From NCBI GenBank assembly GCA_001464425.1, contig LNEK01000031.1:1-40661 (forward strand): 40,661 nt of DNA, in the 5' to 3' direction. Position numbers and translations under genes: made by a program. Positions 16,266 through 24,372 of the stretch are shown here, in pieces. Below the pieces are notes generated by a model that was given only the letters and a program-made list of their open reading frames with translations, did no database searches and was not told the DNA's origin. This stretch comes from Alphaproteobacteria bacterium Ga0077535. Lineage in GTDB: Bacteria > Pseudomonadota > Alphaproteobacteria > Caulobacterales > Aquidulcibacteraceae. How positions within the stretch are numbered: position 1 is the first letter of the stretch; every line of letters starts with the position of its first letter.

Positions 16266-16283
16266 TGTCAGGCAATGTTGACG
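16266..16283. promoter_or_regulatory. near-consensus PpsR/CrtJ box over the crtI start
   Basis: TGTCAGGCAATGTTGACG matches TGT-N12-ACA except for the last base and keeps the inner dyad TGTCA...TGACG. It spans the crtI start codon (ATG 16275), about 30 bases after the bchO stop. It may repress crtIB transcription from a promoter inside bchO. Confidence 0.4.
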
Positions 16284-17769
16284 GTCGCGCCAGAACAGCC
16301 GGTTGTACGGCTCGAACCGGATGGGCGGCCGCATGCGATCGTCATCGGAAGCGGATTTGGCGGTTTGGCCGCCGCTGTGCGCCTCGGCGCGCGCGGCTAT
16401 CGCGTGACGGTGCTGGAACGGCTCGATGCGCCGGGCGGGCGCGCCTACGTGCACCGGCAGGACGGCTTCACCTTTGACGCCGGGCCGACGATCATCACCG
16501 CGCCGTTTCTGTTTGAAGAACTCTGGGAGATGTGCGGCCGAAAGCTCAGCGACGATGTCGAGCTGCGCGCGATCGATCCGTTCTACGATCTTGTGTTCAA
16601 CGATGGCGAGCGCCTGTCGTGCGGCGCTTCCATGCGCGATGAGATAGCCCGCATCGCGCCTGATGATGTGGCTGGCTATGACCGCTTCATGCGCCGGAGC
16701 GAGGAGATATATCGCGTCGGCTTCGAGCAGCTCGGCGCGGCGCCGTTTCACGCGTGGACGGAAATGTTGCGTGTCGCGCCGGATTTGCTGCGGTTAGGCG
16801 GGTTGGAGAGCGTTTACAGTCTCGTCTCGCGCTACGTGCGCGATCCGCGCGTGCGCATTGCGTTGAGTTTTCATCCGCTGTTCGTGGGCGGCAATCCGTT
16901 CAGCACGACTGCGGTTTATTGTCTGATTTCATACCTCGAACGGCGACACGGCGTGCATTTCGCCATGGGTGGCACCGGCGCGCTGGTGGAAGGCTTGGTG
17001 ACGCTGATCCGCGGGCAGGGCGGCGCGGTACGCTGCGATGCGGAGGTGGCGGAGATCATTCTTAGCGATGGGGCGGCAAGCGGTGTGCGGCTCCTAAATG
17101 GCGAAACGCTTCGCGCGGATATCGTCGTGTCGAACGCGGATTCGGCGCACACGTACGGGCGTTTAGTGCCGGCAAGCGCGCGCAAGACTTGGACTGATGG
17201 CCGCCTGGCGTCTGCGCGTTACTCGATGAGTTTGTTTGTCTGGTATTTCGGCACAAATCGCCAATACCCCCGCGTGCCGCACCACACGATTTTGCTCGGG
17301 CCGCGCTATCGCGAGTTGATCGAGGACATTTTCACGCACAAACGCCTCGCGTCGGACATGAGCCTCTATCTCCACCGCCCGACCGCGACTGATCCCTCAC
17401 TGGCGCCAGCCGCATCTCGATGCCGACATCGATTGGAGGTTAGAGGCTGAGCCGTATCGTCGCCGTGTCGAGCAGCGGCTCAGTGAAACGCTGCTGCCCG
17501 GACTTTCCGATTGCATCGTGACGTCGCGCGTGATGACTCCTCTCGATTTTCGAGATCAGCTCTGCGCACCCAAGGGCGCTGCGTTTGGGCTTGAGCCTAT
17601 CTTGACGCAAAGCGCTTGGTTCAGGCCGCACAACAAAAGCGGTGACATCAAAGGGCTTTTTCTTGTCGGGGCCGGGACGCATCCGGGGGCCGGAGTTCCG
17701 GGCGTGTTGTCATCTGCGCGCGTGCTTGATTCAGTGGTGCCACATGCGTCCGAACTTGCATCGGCCTGA
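16275..17769 (+). pseudogene. crtI: phytoene desaturase CrtI, frameshifted by an apparent 35-bp deletion
   Basis: CrtI desaturates phytoene towards neurosporene or lycopene. The first frame (16275-17408, 378 residues) has the FAD motif IGSGFGGLAAA (25-34) and is collinear with known CrtI up to HRPTATDPSLAP. There the frame changes. One stray G (17409) follows, and from 17410 a different frame gives PHLDADIDW and runs intact to the normal C-terminus (QSAWFRPHN, VGAGTHPGAGVPG). In relatives about 12 residues, including DTFYVLSPV, sit between these points, so 35 bases appear lost. The unrepaired protein would end at 17450. Restored length would be about 509 residues, as usual. A real mutation or an assembly error are both possible. 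Confidence 0.9.
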
Positions 17770-18793
17770 GCGCGCCACCCCCGGTGACCTCGCGACCTGC
17801 CGCGAGATGATCCGCACCGGCTCGCGCTCATTTTTTGCCGCGTCTTTGCTGTTGCCGGAGCATGTGCGCAACGGCGCGTACGCACTCTATGCATTCTGTC
17901 GCTTTTCCGATGATAGCGTCGACGTTGAACACGGCGGCGAAGCGGCGGTAGAGCGCCTCGCGGCGCGGCTTGACGCGATTTACGCCGGTGCGCCAGCGGA
18001 TGGTGCGGTCGATCGCGCTTTGGCGGATGCGGTTGAGCAATACGATATTCCGCGTGCGCCCTTTGACGCTTTGCTGGAAGGCTTGGCGTGGGATGCAGTG
18101 GGGCGGAGCTGCGAAACGCTCTCGGATCTTTACGCTTATTCCGCCCGCGTCGCCGGCGCGGTGGGTGCGATGATGACGGTGCTCATGGGGGCGCGCGAGC
18201 CGCACATGGCGGCGCGCGCGACCGATCTGGGCGTGGCGATGCAGTTGACCAATGTCGCGCGCGACGTTGGCGAAGACGCGCGCGCTGGCCGACTCTATCT
18301 GCCGCGCGCATGGATGCGTGAAGCGGGGCTCGATCCCGATGCGTGGTTGGCGCGGCCGACGTATTCGCCTGAGATAGCGCAGATTGTGTCACGGCTGTTG
18401 CAGCATGCGGACGAGCTCTATCGGCGCTCGGATGTGGGTATTTCCGCGCTTCCAGCCGCCTTCCGGCCCGCGATCTACGCCGCACGGCTGCTATATGCGG
18501 AGATTGGTGAGGGCGTTGCGCGGGCCGGGTTTGATTCGGTGTCGTCCCGCAGTGTCGTTTCCACCTCGCGCAAGCTCCAGCTGGTGACGCGCGCGTTGAC
18601 ACGCACTTGGCGCACAGGAGCGCATGCGGAGCTTCACGCGACCGCATTGCCTCAGACGCAGTTCCTTGTGGATGCGATTGCGGCGGCGAATGTGCAGACA
18701 TCGGCGGACGCCATCGGCGGCGTGCGGCGTGATGTTAAATGGGTGATCGATCTGTTCGCCGCGTTGGATGAGCGGCCGCGCCGTTTGGCGTAG
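17744..18793 (+). CDS. crtB: phytoene synthase
   Basis: Joins two geranylgeranyl diphosphates to phytoene. The 349-residue protein has the first aspartate-rich motif DDSVD (56-60), after AYALYAFCRFS. The second is around D174-D178, in NVARDVGEDARAGRLYLP, and is highly conserved. ATG 17744 overlaps the 3' end of crtI by 26 bases, a usual arrangement for crtIB; in-frame ATG 17642 would lie deep inside crtI and is rejected. It is intact, unlike crtI. Confidence 0.95.
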   Translation: MRPNLHRPERATPGDLATCREMIRTGSRSFFAASLLLPEHVRNGAYALYAFCRFSDDSVDVEHGGEAAVERLAARLDAIYAGAPADGAVDRALADAVEQYDIPRAPFDALLEGLAWDAVGRSCETLSDLYAYSARVAGAVGAMMTVLMGAREPHMAARATDLGVAMQLTNVARDVGEDARAGRLYLPRAWMREAGLDPDAWLARPTYSPEIAQIVSRLLQHADELYRRSDVGISALPAAFRPAIYAARLLYAEIGEGVARAGFDSVSSRSVVSTSRKLQLVTRALTRTWRTGAHAELHATALPQTQFLVDAIAAANVQTSADAIGGVRRDVKWVIDLFAALDERPRRLA

Positions 18794-19944
18794 AGGTGCA
18801 GGTTTATGGATGTTAATCCGCTTTTCCTGCTTGAATTTGTGCTGTTTAGCGGCGTCGCCTTGGCTTGGGCGGCGTACGAATTTTGGAGCGCTCGTCCGGA
18901 TAAGGACGAGGCGAAGTCAGCGCCGCCCGACGATGCGGGGCATCCGGAAGGCGAGAGGCTCTCATGCATGATGTCGGCGGGCGCGCCGTTTATTTCACCG
19001 ATAAGCTGTGAGCGCGCGTAGAACGGCGCATCTTCTAGTGTGCGGACAAGGCGTGGCGCTGCGTCAGCAGGACCTCGCGTGGCGCGTGGCACGCGCCAGA
19101 AGGTGTTCGGTAGCTCTGCGTGCTGTGGCGGGTCGATCTCGGTTGCGCTTCCCGCTTGATCAAAATGAAGCGCCAGGGAGCGATCGGCGCCGCTGCGTGG
19201 GGTGACATCGTAGTAGATCTGCGTCCCGTTGTGGGTATGCGCGCGCGACCAGTGCCAGCTGCGGAATCCATGTTCGAGCGGTTCTTCGCCCCAATTGCTG
19301 TCGAAATACGCGTCGCCGGACCAGTCGAGTGCGCCGCCATCGAAACGGACATCAACACGCGCGCGCGGCGCAATCGGCCGCCAATGGTGCCGCTGTCCAG
19401 CGTCGAGCGCGAAGGATTGGGTGTTGATCGCCTCGGGTCGCAGCGTGACTGTGCCGCGCACGCGCGAGGGCAGCGGCGCTGTCCATTCATCGATCTCAAG
19501 CTTCAGAGCGTCGCCGTCCCAGTGCATGCTGCTTGGGCCGATTGCGATGCAGCTATGCGATCGCGAAAGGTCGCCGCGACCGCGCTCGGTCATCGTCCAG
19601 CGATCGCGTCCGGCGCAGTAGAGCGCGACATTCATCGCGCAATGATTTTCCGGATCGCGCCAACCCGACCACGCGTAGTACGGCGAGAACACGCTGCCGA
19701 TGAAGGCGATGATGGTCAGGCCGTGCTGTTTGTCATCGCTGAGTGCGTCGATGTACCACCAGGCGTAACCGCCGCCGGGCGGGACCGGCGCGTCGAAGCG
19801 CGGTCCGCCAAGATGCTCTGCGCTGCTTGCTGGCCCGAGAGCGCCGCCATCGGAACGCCGGCTCCCGGATGCACGCCGCCCCCCGCCAGGTAGAGACCCG
19901 GTATCTTCGTGCGCGATCCCGGCCGCTGAAACGAGGCCGCCCAT
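18652..19944 (-). CDS. crtC: hydroxyneurosporene synthase CrtC, ends abnormal
   Basis: Carotenoid 1,2-hydratase adding water to neurosporene or lycopene end groups. The recognisable protein covers 19809 down to 18952. It begins GGPRFDAPVPPGGGYAWW and contains IIAFIGSVFSPYYAW and YFDSNWGEEPLEHGF. It reaches DIMHESLS, where homologues continue for roughly 15-20 more residues. Here the frame instead reads through antisense to the small gene and crtB, stopping at 18652. At the other end there is no ATG, GTG or TTG in frame between the conserved start and ATG 19944, which lies 229 bases inside crtD. Start and end are therefore both uncertain, and the gene may be damaged. Confidence 0.7.
   Translation of the reverse strand: MGGLVSAAGIAHEDTGSLPGGGRRASGSRRSDGGALGPASSAEHLGGPRFDAPVPPGGGYAWWYIDALSDDKQHGLTIIAFIGSVFSPYYAWSGWRDPENHCAMNVALYCAGRDRWTMTERGRGDLSRSHSCIAIGPSSMHWDGDALKLEIDEWTAPLPSRVRGTVTLRPEAINTQSFALDAGQRHHWRPIAPRARVDVRFDGGALDWSGDAYFDSNWGEEPLEHGFRSWHWSRAHTHNGTQIYYDVTPRSGADRSLALHFDQAGSATEIDPPQHAELPNTFWRVPRATRGPADAAPRLVRTLEDAPFYARSQLIGEINGAPADIMHESLSPSGCPASSGGADFASSLSGRALQNSYAAQAKATPLNSTNSSRKSGLTSINLHLYAKRRGRSSNAANRSITHLTSRRTPPMASADVCTFAAAIASTRNCV
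18806..19021 (+). CDS. small single-pass membrane protein after crtB, C-terminus apparently cut
   Basis: A 71-residue frame starting 12 bases after crtB. It has one hydrophobic segment (FLLEFVLFSGVALAWAAYEFW, about residues 6-26), then a charged tail ending DDAGHPEGE. I recall small genes of this type next to crt genes in alphaproteobacterial clusters, but no function. After HPEGE (about base 18955) the frame runs antisense into crtC, and the residues lose the expected character. The same point is where the convergent crtC loses its normal end, so both 3' ends may have been removed by one deletion. The N-terminal part is credible; the last 20 residues are probably not native. Confidence 0.55.
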   Translation: MDVNPLFLLEFVLFSGVALAWAAYEFWSARPDKDEAKSAPPDDAGHPEGERLSCMMSAGAPFISPISCERA

Positions 19945-21263
19945 CCGTGCGTCGCGCGTCCGTAGAGCGCTCCCCCCGTCGCTGGAAAGAGCGCGTTGAA
20001 GTCCGTCGGCGTTGTCCGCACCATCGCGCTCGGCGCTAGCTCCAGGCCGCAGCGTTGCAGGCGGTTGAACATGTTCGTCTCGCATGCATCGAGCTCCGCT
20101 GCTGTGAAGGGCCGCGCATCTCCGTGCGCGGGCGCGTTGGCGAGGACGAGTAGGCGTTCGGGGCCATTCGCCACGCCGTGATCTTCGCGATCCTGCGCGC
20201 AGATGTAGATAGTGGGATCGCTGGGAAGTGAGCGTTCGAGCGCTTGGAATTCGGCGGCGTAGTCATCCGAGAAGAACACGTTGTGCCGAACCAGCGGAAA
20301 GCCGCGTGTTTTGGCTTGTCCGGCCCATGTCACCGCTGAGAGAGAGCGCTTGGCGTTGCTAGTCGATACCGATTGCTTTGCGTCGTCTCCGAACAAACCC
20401 GCGGCCAACGCGCCCGGATCGGCATTACAGACCACGGCGTTCGCTTCGATGCGTTCGCCGTCGCGGAGCCGCACGCCGCTGACACGGCCTGCCTTTGCCT
20501 CGATCTGACAGACGTCTGCGGTGAATCGAAATGTGACGCCAAGCTTCTCTGCGCAGGCCTTTAGCGCCTCGGCCAACCGTTGCATGCCGCCTTCGACGAT
20601 CCAGACGCCATCCTGCTCGACATGGGCGATCAGCATCAAAGTTGCGGGCGCATCGAAGGGCGAGGAGCCGCAATAGGTGGCGTAGCGGCCAAAGAGTTGG
20701 CGCAGGCGTTGATCGCGGAAATGTACGCCGAGCGCCTTCCACATCGTGTCGAAGGGACGGATGGCGAAGAGTTCGCCGAGGCGCGCAAGGCCGACGCGCG
20801 AGGTCAGTGTGAGCGGATTGGGTTTGGAGGCGGTGAGAAACGGCTCGCGCAGCGTCTCGTACATGCGCCGCGCTTCGTGGCAAAAATTCAGATAGCCGCG
20901 CGCCTCGGCTGCGCCGGCGAACACTCCGATGGCGTCCGCGCTGGCGGCCTCGTCGGCGAAAAGATCGAGTTGCGCGCCGCCGCTCCAAGCGTGGCGGGCT
21001 AGGATCGGGAGTTTCCGCTGTGCAACATAATCGTCCAACCGCGCGCCAGCGCTTTCGAACAGCGCATCGAAAACCCAGCGCATCGTGAGCACTGTCGGGC
21101 CTGCATCAATGCGCGCGTCGCCAACTTCGACTTCGCGCATCTTTCCGCCCGCGCAAGGAGCGCGCTCAAGCACGGTGACGGCATAGCCTTCGCGTGCGAG
21201 CGAGATCGCCGCGCTGAGGCCGCCCATGCCGGCGCCGATTATAACGGCGCGCTCCCTGTTCAT
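19716..21263 (-). CDS. crtD: methoxyneurosporene (hydroxyneurosporene) desaturase
   Basis: A 515-residue flavoprotein of the CrtI family that introduces the 3,4 double bond in the spheroidene/spirilloxanthin pathway. It has VIIGAGMGGLSAAISLA at the N-terminus, GGKMREVEVGDARIDAGPT, and the C-terminal AGGGVHPGAGVPMAALSG. ATG 21263 is preceded by AGGTGAGG. The last 40 or so residues, rich in R, S and T, lie over the crtC start region, as is common for the crtDC overlap. It is divergent from crtE, with a PpsR-type box between them. Confidence 0.93.
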   Translation of the reverse strand: MNRERAVIIGAGMGGLSAAISLAREGYAVTVLERAPCAGGKMREVEVGDARIDAGPTVLTMRWVFDALFESAGARLDDYVAQRKLPILARHAWSGGAQLDLFADEAASADAIGVFAGAAEARGYLNFCHEARRMYETLREPFLTASKPNPLTLTSRVGLARLGELFAIRPFDTMWKALGVHFRDQRLRQLFGRYATYCGSSPFDAPATLMLIAHVEQDGVWIVEGGMQRLAEALKACAEKLGVTFRFTADVCQIEAKAGRVSGVRLRDGERIEANAVVCNADPGALAAGLFGDDAKQSVSTSNAKRSLSAVTWAGQAKTRGFPLVRHNVFFSDDYAAEFQALERSLPSDPTIYICAQDREDHGVANGPERLLVLANAPAHGDARPFTAAELDACETNMFNRLQRCGLELAPSAMVRTTPTDFNALFPATGGALYGRATHGWAASFQRPGSRTKIPGLYLAGGGVHPGAGVPMAALSGQQAAQSILADRASTRRSRPAAVTPGGTSTHSAMTNSTA

Positions 21264-21305
21264 TACCTCACCTGCTCCAAAGTCGATTGACTGGACGCTA
21301 CCATG

Positions 21306-21323
21306 TGTCCAGACTAATGGACA
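21306..21323. promoter_or_regulatory. perfect PpsR/CrtJ box between crtD and crtE
   Basis: TGTCCAGACTAATGGACA is an exact TGT-N12-ACA and a 6-bp perfect dyad (TGTCCA/TGGACA). It lies 43 bases from the crtD start and 42 from the crtE start, with a TTGACT at 21287-21292 as a possible -35 for crtE. Such boxes bind the redox/light repressor PpsR (CrtJ); no ppsR gene is in the window. Confidence 0.7.
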
Positions 21324-21364
21324 GTTCCGGGTGTAGCCCGGCTGCTAAGCCAACGGAGGCTGTC

Positions 21365-22231
21365 ATGGCGCTGGCGCAACGGGTGGAAGCCGCCCTGCAA
21401 GCCGCAATTGTTCGGGCCGATGGTCCGGACGCGCCGCCCTTGTTGGCCAAGGCGCTGCACTATTCAGTTTTTCCGGGTGGGGCGCGGGTGCGGCCGATGC
21501 TCTGCCTCGCGGTGGCGCAGGCTTGCGGCGATGACCAGCCGGCGCTTTCAGACGCAGCCGCAGCGGCCGTGGAGTTGATGCATTGCGCATCGCTGGTTCA
21601 CGACGATCTGCCGTGTTTCGACAACGCCGCAACGCGGCGCGGAAAGCCCTCTGTACACGCGCTTTTCGGCGAACCCATCGCATTGCTCGCCGGGGACGCG
21701 TTGATCGTCATGGCGTTCGAGCGTTTGGCGCTGGCGGGAGCAGTCGCGCCGCTGCGCTTGGCGCCTTTGATTGGAACGATCGCCCGCGGCGTAGGGGCGC
21801 CATCAGGCATCGTCGCGGGGCAGGCGTGGGAAAGCGAACCCAATCCGCCCCTAGAACTCTACCACCAAGCTAAGACCGGCGCCTTGTTCGTAGCCGCGAC
21901 GATGTCCGGGGCGCTAGCTGCTGGCGCCGATGCTGGTCCTTGGCGTGCGTTGGGAGAAACACTGGGCGCCGCGTATCAAGTCGCGGATGATTTGCTCGAC
22001 GCGGTTCAGGCCAGTGAGTCCGATAAGCCGCTTGGCCAAGATGCGCTCCTGGATCGGCCAAGCGCCGTCGCAAAGCATGGCATCAAGGGCGCGCTTGCGC
22101 AGCTCAATGCGCTGGTTGAGCAAGCTGTCGAGTCGGTGCCGCCATGCGAAGGCGCACACGATATGCGCGCGCTCGTGCGCCTGACTGCGATGCGCTTGGC
22201 GCCGAAGCAGCTGGCCCGCAGCGCCGCTTAA
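21365..22231 (+). CDS. crtE: geranylgeranyl diphosphate synthase
   Basis: Makes the C20 precursor for carotenoids and the bacteriochlorophyll tail. The 288-residue prenyltransferase has the first aspartate-rich motif DDLPCFD (80-86) after LVH, and the second DDLLD (208-212). GGARVRPMLCLA marks the N-terminal substrate region. ATG 21365 has GGAGG 5 bases upstream; in-frame starts at 21287 and 21317 lie over or before the regulator box and are rejected. crtF follows after 7 bases. Confidence 0.94.
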   Translation: MALAQRVEAALQAAIVRADGPDAPPLLAKALHYSVFPGGARVRPMLCLAVAQACGDDQPALSDAAAAAVELMHCASLVHDDLPCFDNAATRRGKPSVHALFGEPIALLAGDALIVMAFERLALAGAVAPLRLAPLIGTIARGVGAPSGIVAGQAWESEPNPPLELYHQAKTGALFVAATMSGALAAGADAGPWRALGETLGAAYQVADDLLDAVQASESDKPLGQDALLDRPSAVAKHGIKGALAQLNALVEQAVESVPPCEGAHDMRALVRLTAMRLAPKQLARSAA

Positions 22232-22238
22232 GCGGCCG

Positions 22239-23327
22239 ATGCCAGGCCTTCGTGCAACCTGGATCCGTTGGCGAAACGCGCTGCTGGCAAATCCCAAATT
22301 TCAGCGTTTTGCCGCTGATTTTCCACTCACGCGAGGGATTGCGCACCAGCGCACAGATGCGCTTTTCGATCTGGTTGCCGGCTTTGTGTATTCGCAGGTT
22401 CTGCATGCTTGTATCGAACTTGACGTCTTCAAACGTCTCCAGTCCGGGCCGCTAGATGCGGCTCAGCTAGCCGCTGCGACGAACGTTCCCAGACCTTCGA
22501 TCGTGCGTTTGCTAGATGCCGCCGCCGCGCTTGATCTGGTGGAGCGAGTTGGCTCGCGCTTCGCATTGGGGGCTCAGGGCGCAGCTCTGCTCGGCAATGC
22601 CGGCCTTGCCGACATGATTCGTCACCATAGCCGGCTCTATGCCGATTTAGCTGATCCAGTTGCCTTGCTGCGTCGTGGGCGTGGCGAAGAGCTTGCCGGG
22701 TATTGGCCGTACGCGACTTCGGCGCAGCCGAGCGACGTTGGGGACGATGCGGTGTCCGCCTATTCGGCGCTTATGGGTGCAACTCAGCCGGCAGTCGCGG
22801 CTGATATCCTCGACGCGTATTCTATGCGGCGCCACCGCGTGGTTATGGATGTGGGTGGCGGCGAGGGCGCATTTTTGGCCGCTGTCGGCGCGCGCTGGCC
22901 ACACCTTGAGCTTCGCTTGTTCGATCTGCCCGCGGTGGCTACCCGCGCACGTCAGCACGTGCCGCGCGCGACCCTGTTTGAAGGTGATTTCCTGGCTGAT
23001 CCACTGCCTGAAGGCGCGGACTTAATTACGCTCATTCGCATCTTGCACGACCATGACGATGACGGCGTGGCGCGCATTCTAGGGGCGGCGCGGGTGGCGC
23101 TGGCGCCAGGCGGCAGGTTGCTGATCGCAGAGCCCATGGCCGCCGCACCGGGCCGGGACCGCGTCGGCGGCGCCTATTTCGGCCTGTATTTGCTGGCGAT
23201 GGGCCGCGGGCAGGCGCGCACGCCAAGCTTGCTGACCGCTCGGCTGAAAGATGCGGGATTTCGAAGCGTAAGAATGCTGCGGGTGCGAACTCCAGCGCTC
23301 CTCCGCATCCTCGTCGCCGAAGTTTGA
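22239..23327 (+). CDS. crtF: demethylspheroidene O-methyltransferase
   Basis: A 362-residue S-adenosylmethionine-dependent O-methyltransferase for the tertiary hydroxyl made by CrtC and processed by CrtD. The N-terminal dimerisation/winged-helix part ends near residue 120. The SAM loop is VVMDVGGGEGAFLAAV, followed by RILHDHDDD and GRLLIAEPMA. FRRFAADFP-like sequence near the start and the PGC position support CrtF over other methyltransferases. The gene is intact. It ends 25 bases before the first bchC regulatory box. Confidence 0.92.
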   Translation: MPGLRATWIRWRNALLANPKFQRFAADFPLTRGIAHQRTDALFDLVAGFVYSQVLHACIELDVFKRLQSGPLDAAQLAAATNVPRPSIVRLLDAAAALDLVERVGSRFALGAQGAALLGNAGLADMIRHHSRLYADLADPVALLRRGRGEELAGYWPYATSAQPSDVGDDAVSAYSALMGATQPAVAADILDAYSMRRHRVVMDVGGGEGAFLAAVGARWPHLELRLFDLPAVATRARQHVPRATLFEGDFLADPLPEGADLITLIRILHDHDDDGVARILGAARVALAPGGRLLIAEPMAAAPGRDRVGGAYFGLYLLAMGRGQARTPSLLTARLKDAGFRSVRMLRVRTPALLRILVAEV

Positions 23328-23352
23328 GGCCGCCAAATATTCCCTCGTCGAG

Positions 23353-23396
23353 CGTCGAGATTGATTGACACGTAAAAGCGTCAACGTAAGCTTACA
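23353..23396 (+). promoter_or_regulatory. bchC promoter with two tandem PpsR/CrtJ-like boxes
   Basis: Box 1 (23353-23370) is CGTCGAGATTGATTGACA and box 2 (23379-23396) is CGTCAACGTAAGCTTACA. Both are CGT-N12-ACA, one base from the TGT-N12-ACA consensus, and they are exactly 8 bp apart. Box 1 contains a perfect -35 TTGACA (23365-23370). Box 2 covers the -10 position (TAAGCT at 23387, spacing 16). From knowledge of Rhodobacter, CrtJ binds two boxes 8 bp apart on the bchC promoter, over -35 and -10. This is the same layout. Confidence 0.72.
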
Positions 23397-23436
23397 CATG
23401 TTGACGCGGCATCGGCCGTGCCGCGGGAGAGCTTCG

Positions 23437-24372
23437 TTGGACACCCTCGCCGTCGTTCTGGAAGGTCCTGAGAAGATCGCGGTGAGGAGCCTCGATCTCA
23501 ATCCAGTGCGTGAAGACGACATTGTCGTTGAAGTGTCGTGGAGCGGGATCAGCACCGGCACCGAGCGGCTCCTTTGGTCCGGCCGCATGCCGCAATTCCC
23601 AGGCATGGGTTATCCGCTGGTGCCTGGATATGAATCCGTTGGGCGCGTTATCGCCGCTGGTGCAAATGCGCAGCATCGGCTGGGCGAATACGTCTTCTTG
23701 CCGGGCGCTACGTGTTACAAAGATGCGCGTGGTTTGTTCGGTGGCGCAGCGCGCACATTGATCGCGCCAAGTGCGCGTGCCATCCAGATTCAAGAGCGGC
23801 TCGGCGCGCGGGGCGTATTGCTTGCGCTGGCAGCCACGGCGCATCACGCAATTGCTGGCGGTGCGCCGCCAGAACTCATCATCGGACACGGGGTTCTCGG
23901 CCGCCTGTTGGCGCGAATCACAATTGGGCTCGGCGCCCCGGCGCCGACGGTTTGGGAAGTGAACCCGGTTCGCCGCGCTGGTTCGTTTGGCTATCCGGTC
24001 CTCGATCCAGAAGAAGATCCGCGTAAGGATTACGCCACCATCGTGGACGCGAGCGGCGCGGGCGCGCTGCTCGATACGTTTGTGAAGCGCCTCGCGAAAG
24101 GCGGCGAGATCGTCCTGGCTGGCTTCTACGAAGAGCGGCTCTCGTTTGATTTCGTACCGACGTTCATGCGCGAAGCGCGCTTCCGCGTTGCAGCGGAATG
24201 GAAGCCAGAAGATCTGCAAGCCACCCAAGCGCTGATGCGCTTTGGTCGGCTGTCGCTGGATGAATTGATCACGCACGAGCATGTGCCGGAGCAGGCGGAA
24301 GACGCTTACGCGACCGCTTTTACCGATAGCGCGTGCCTCAAAATGGTTTTGGACTGGAGAGAATGCGCATGA
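23437..24372 (+). CDS. bchC: bacteriochlorophyllide a dehydrogenase (BchC)
   Basis: Oxidises the 3-hydroxyethyl group in the last steps of bacteriochlorophyllide a synthesis. The 311-residue protein belongs to the zinc/MDR dehydrogenase family, with the BchC landmarks DTLAVVLE, SWSGISTGTERLLWSG, YPLVPGYESVG and IIGHGVLGRLLAR. The start is TTG 23437, with GGGAGA 6 bases upstream. It gives the usual LDTLAVVLE beginning, and the promoter at 23353-23396 rules out the ATG at 23398. It overlaps bchX by 4 bases. Confidence 0.93.
   Translation: MDTLAVVLEGPEKIAVRSLDLNPVREDDIVVEVSWSGISTGTERLLWSGRMPQFPGMGYPLVPGYESVGRVIAAGANAQHRLGEYVFLPGATCYKDARGLFGGAARTLIAPSARAIQIQERLGARGVLLALAATAHHAIAGGAPPELIIGHGVLGRLLARITIGLGAPAPTVWEVNPVRRAGSFGYPVLDPEEDPRKDYATIVDASGAGALLDTFVKRLAKGGEIVLAGFYEERLSFDFVPTFMREARFRVAAEWKPEDLQATQALMRFGRLSLDELITHEHVPEQAEDAYATAFTDSACLKMVLDWRECA

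Noticed and set aside
18652-18951. The last 100 codons of the crtC frame as genuine protein
   Set aside because: They are antisense to the small membrane gene and to crtB and have no CrtC-like sequence; only the stop codon is taken from here for the feature coordinates.
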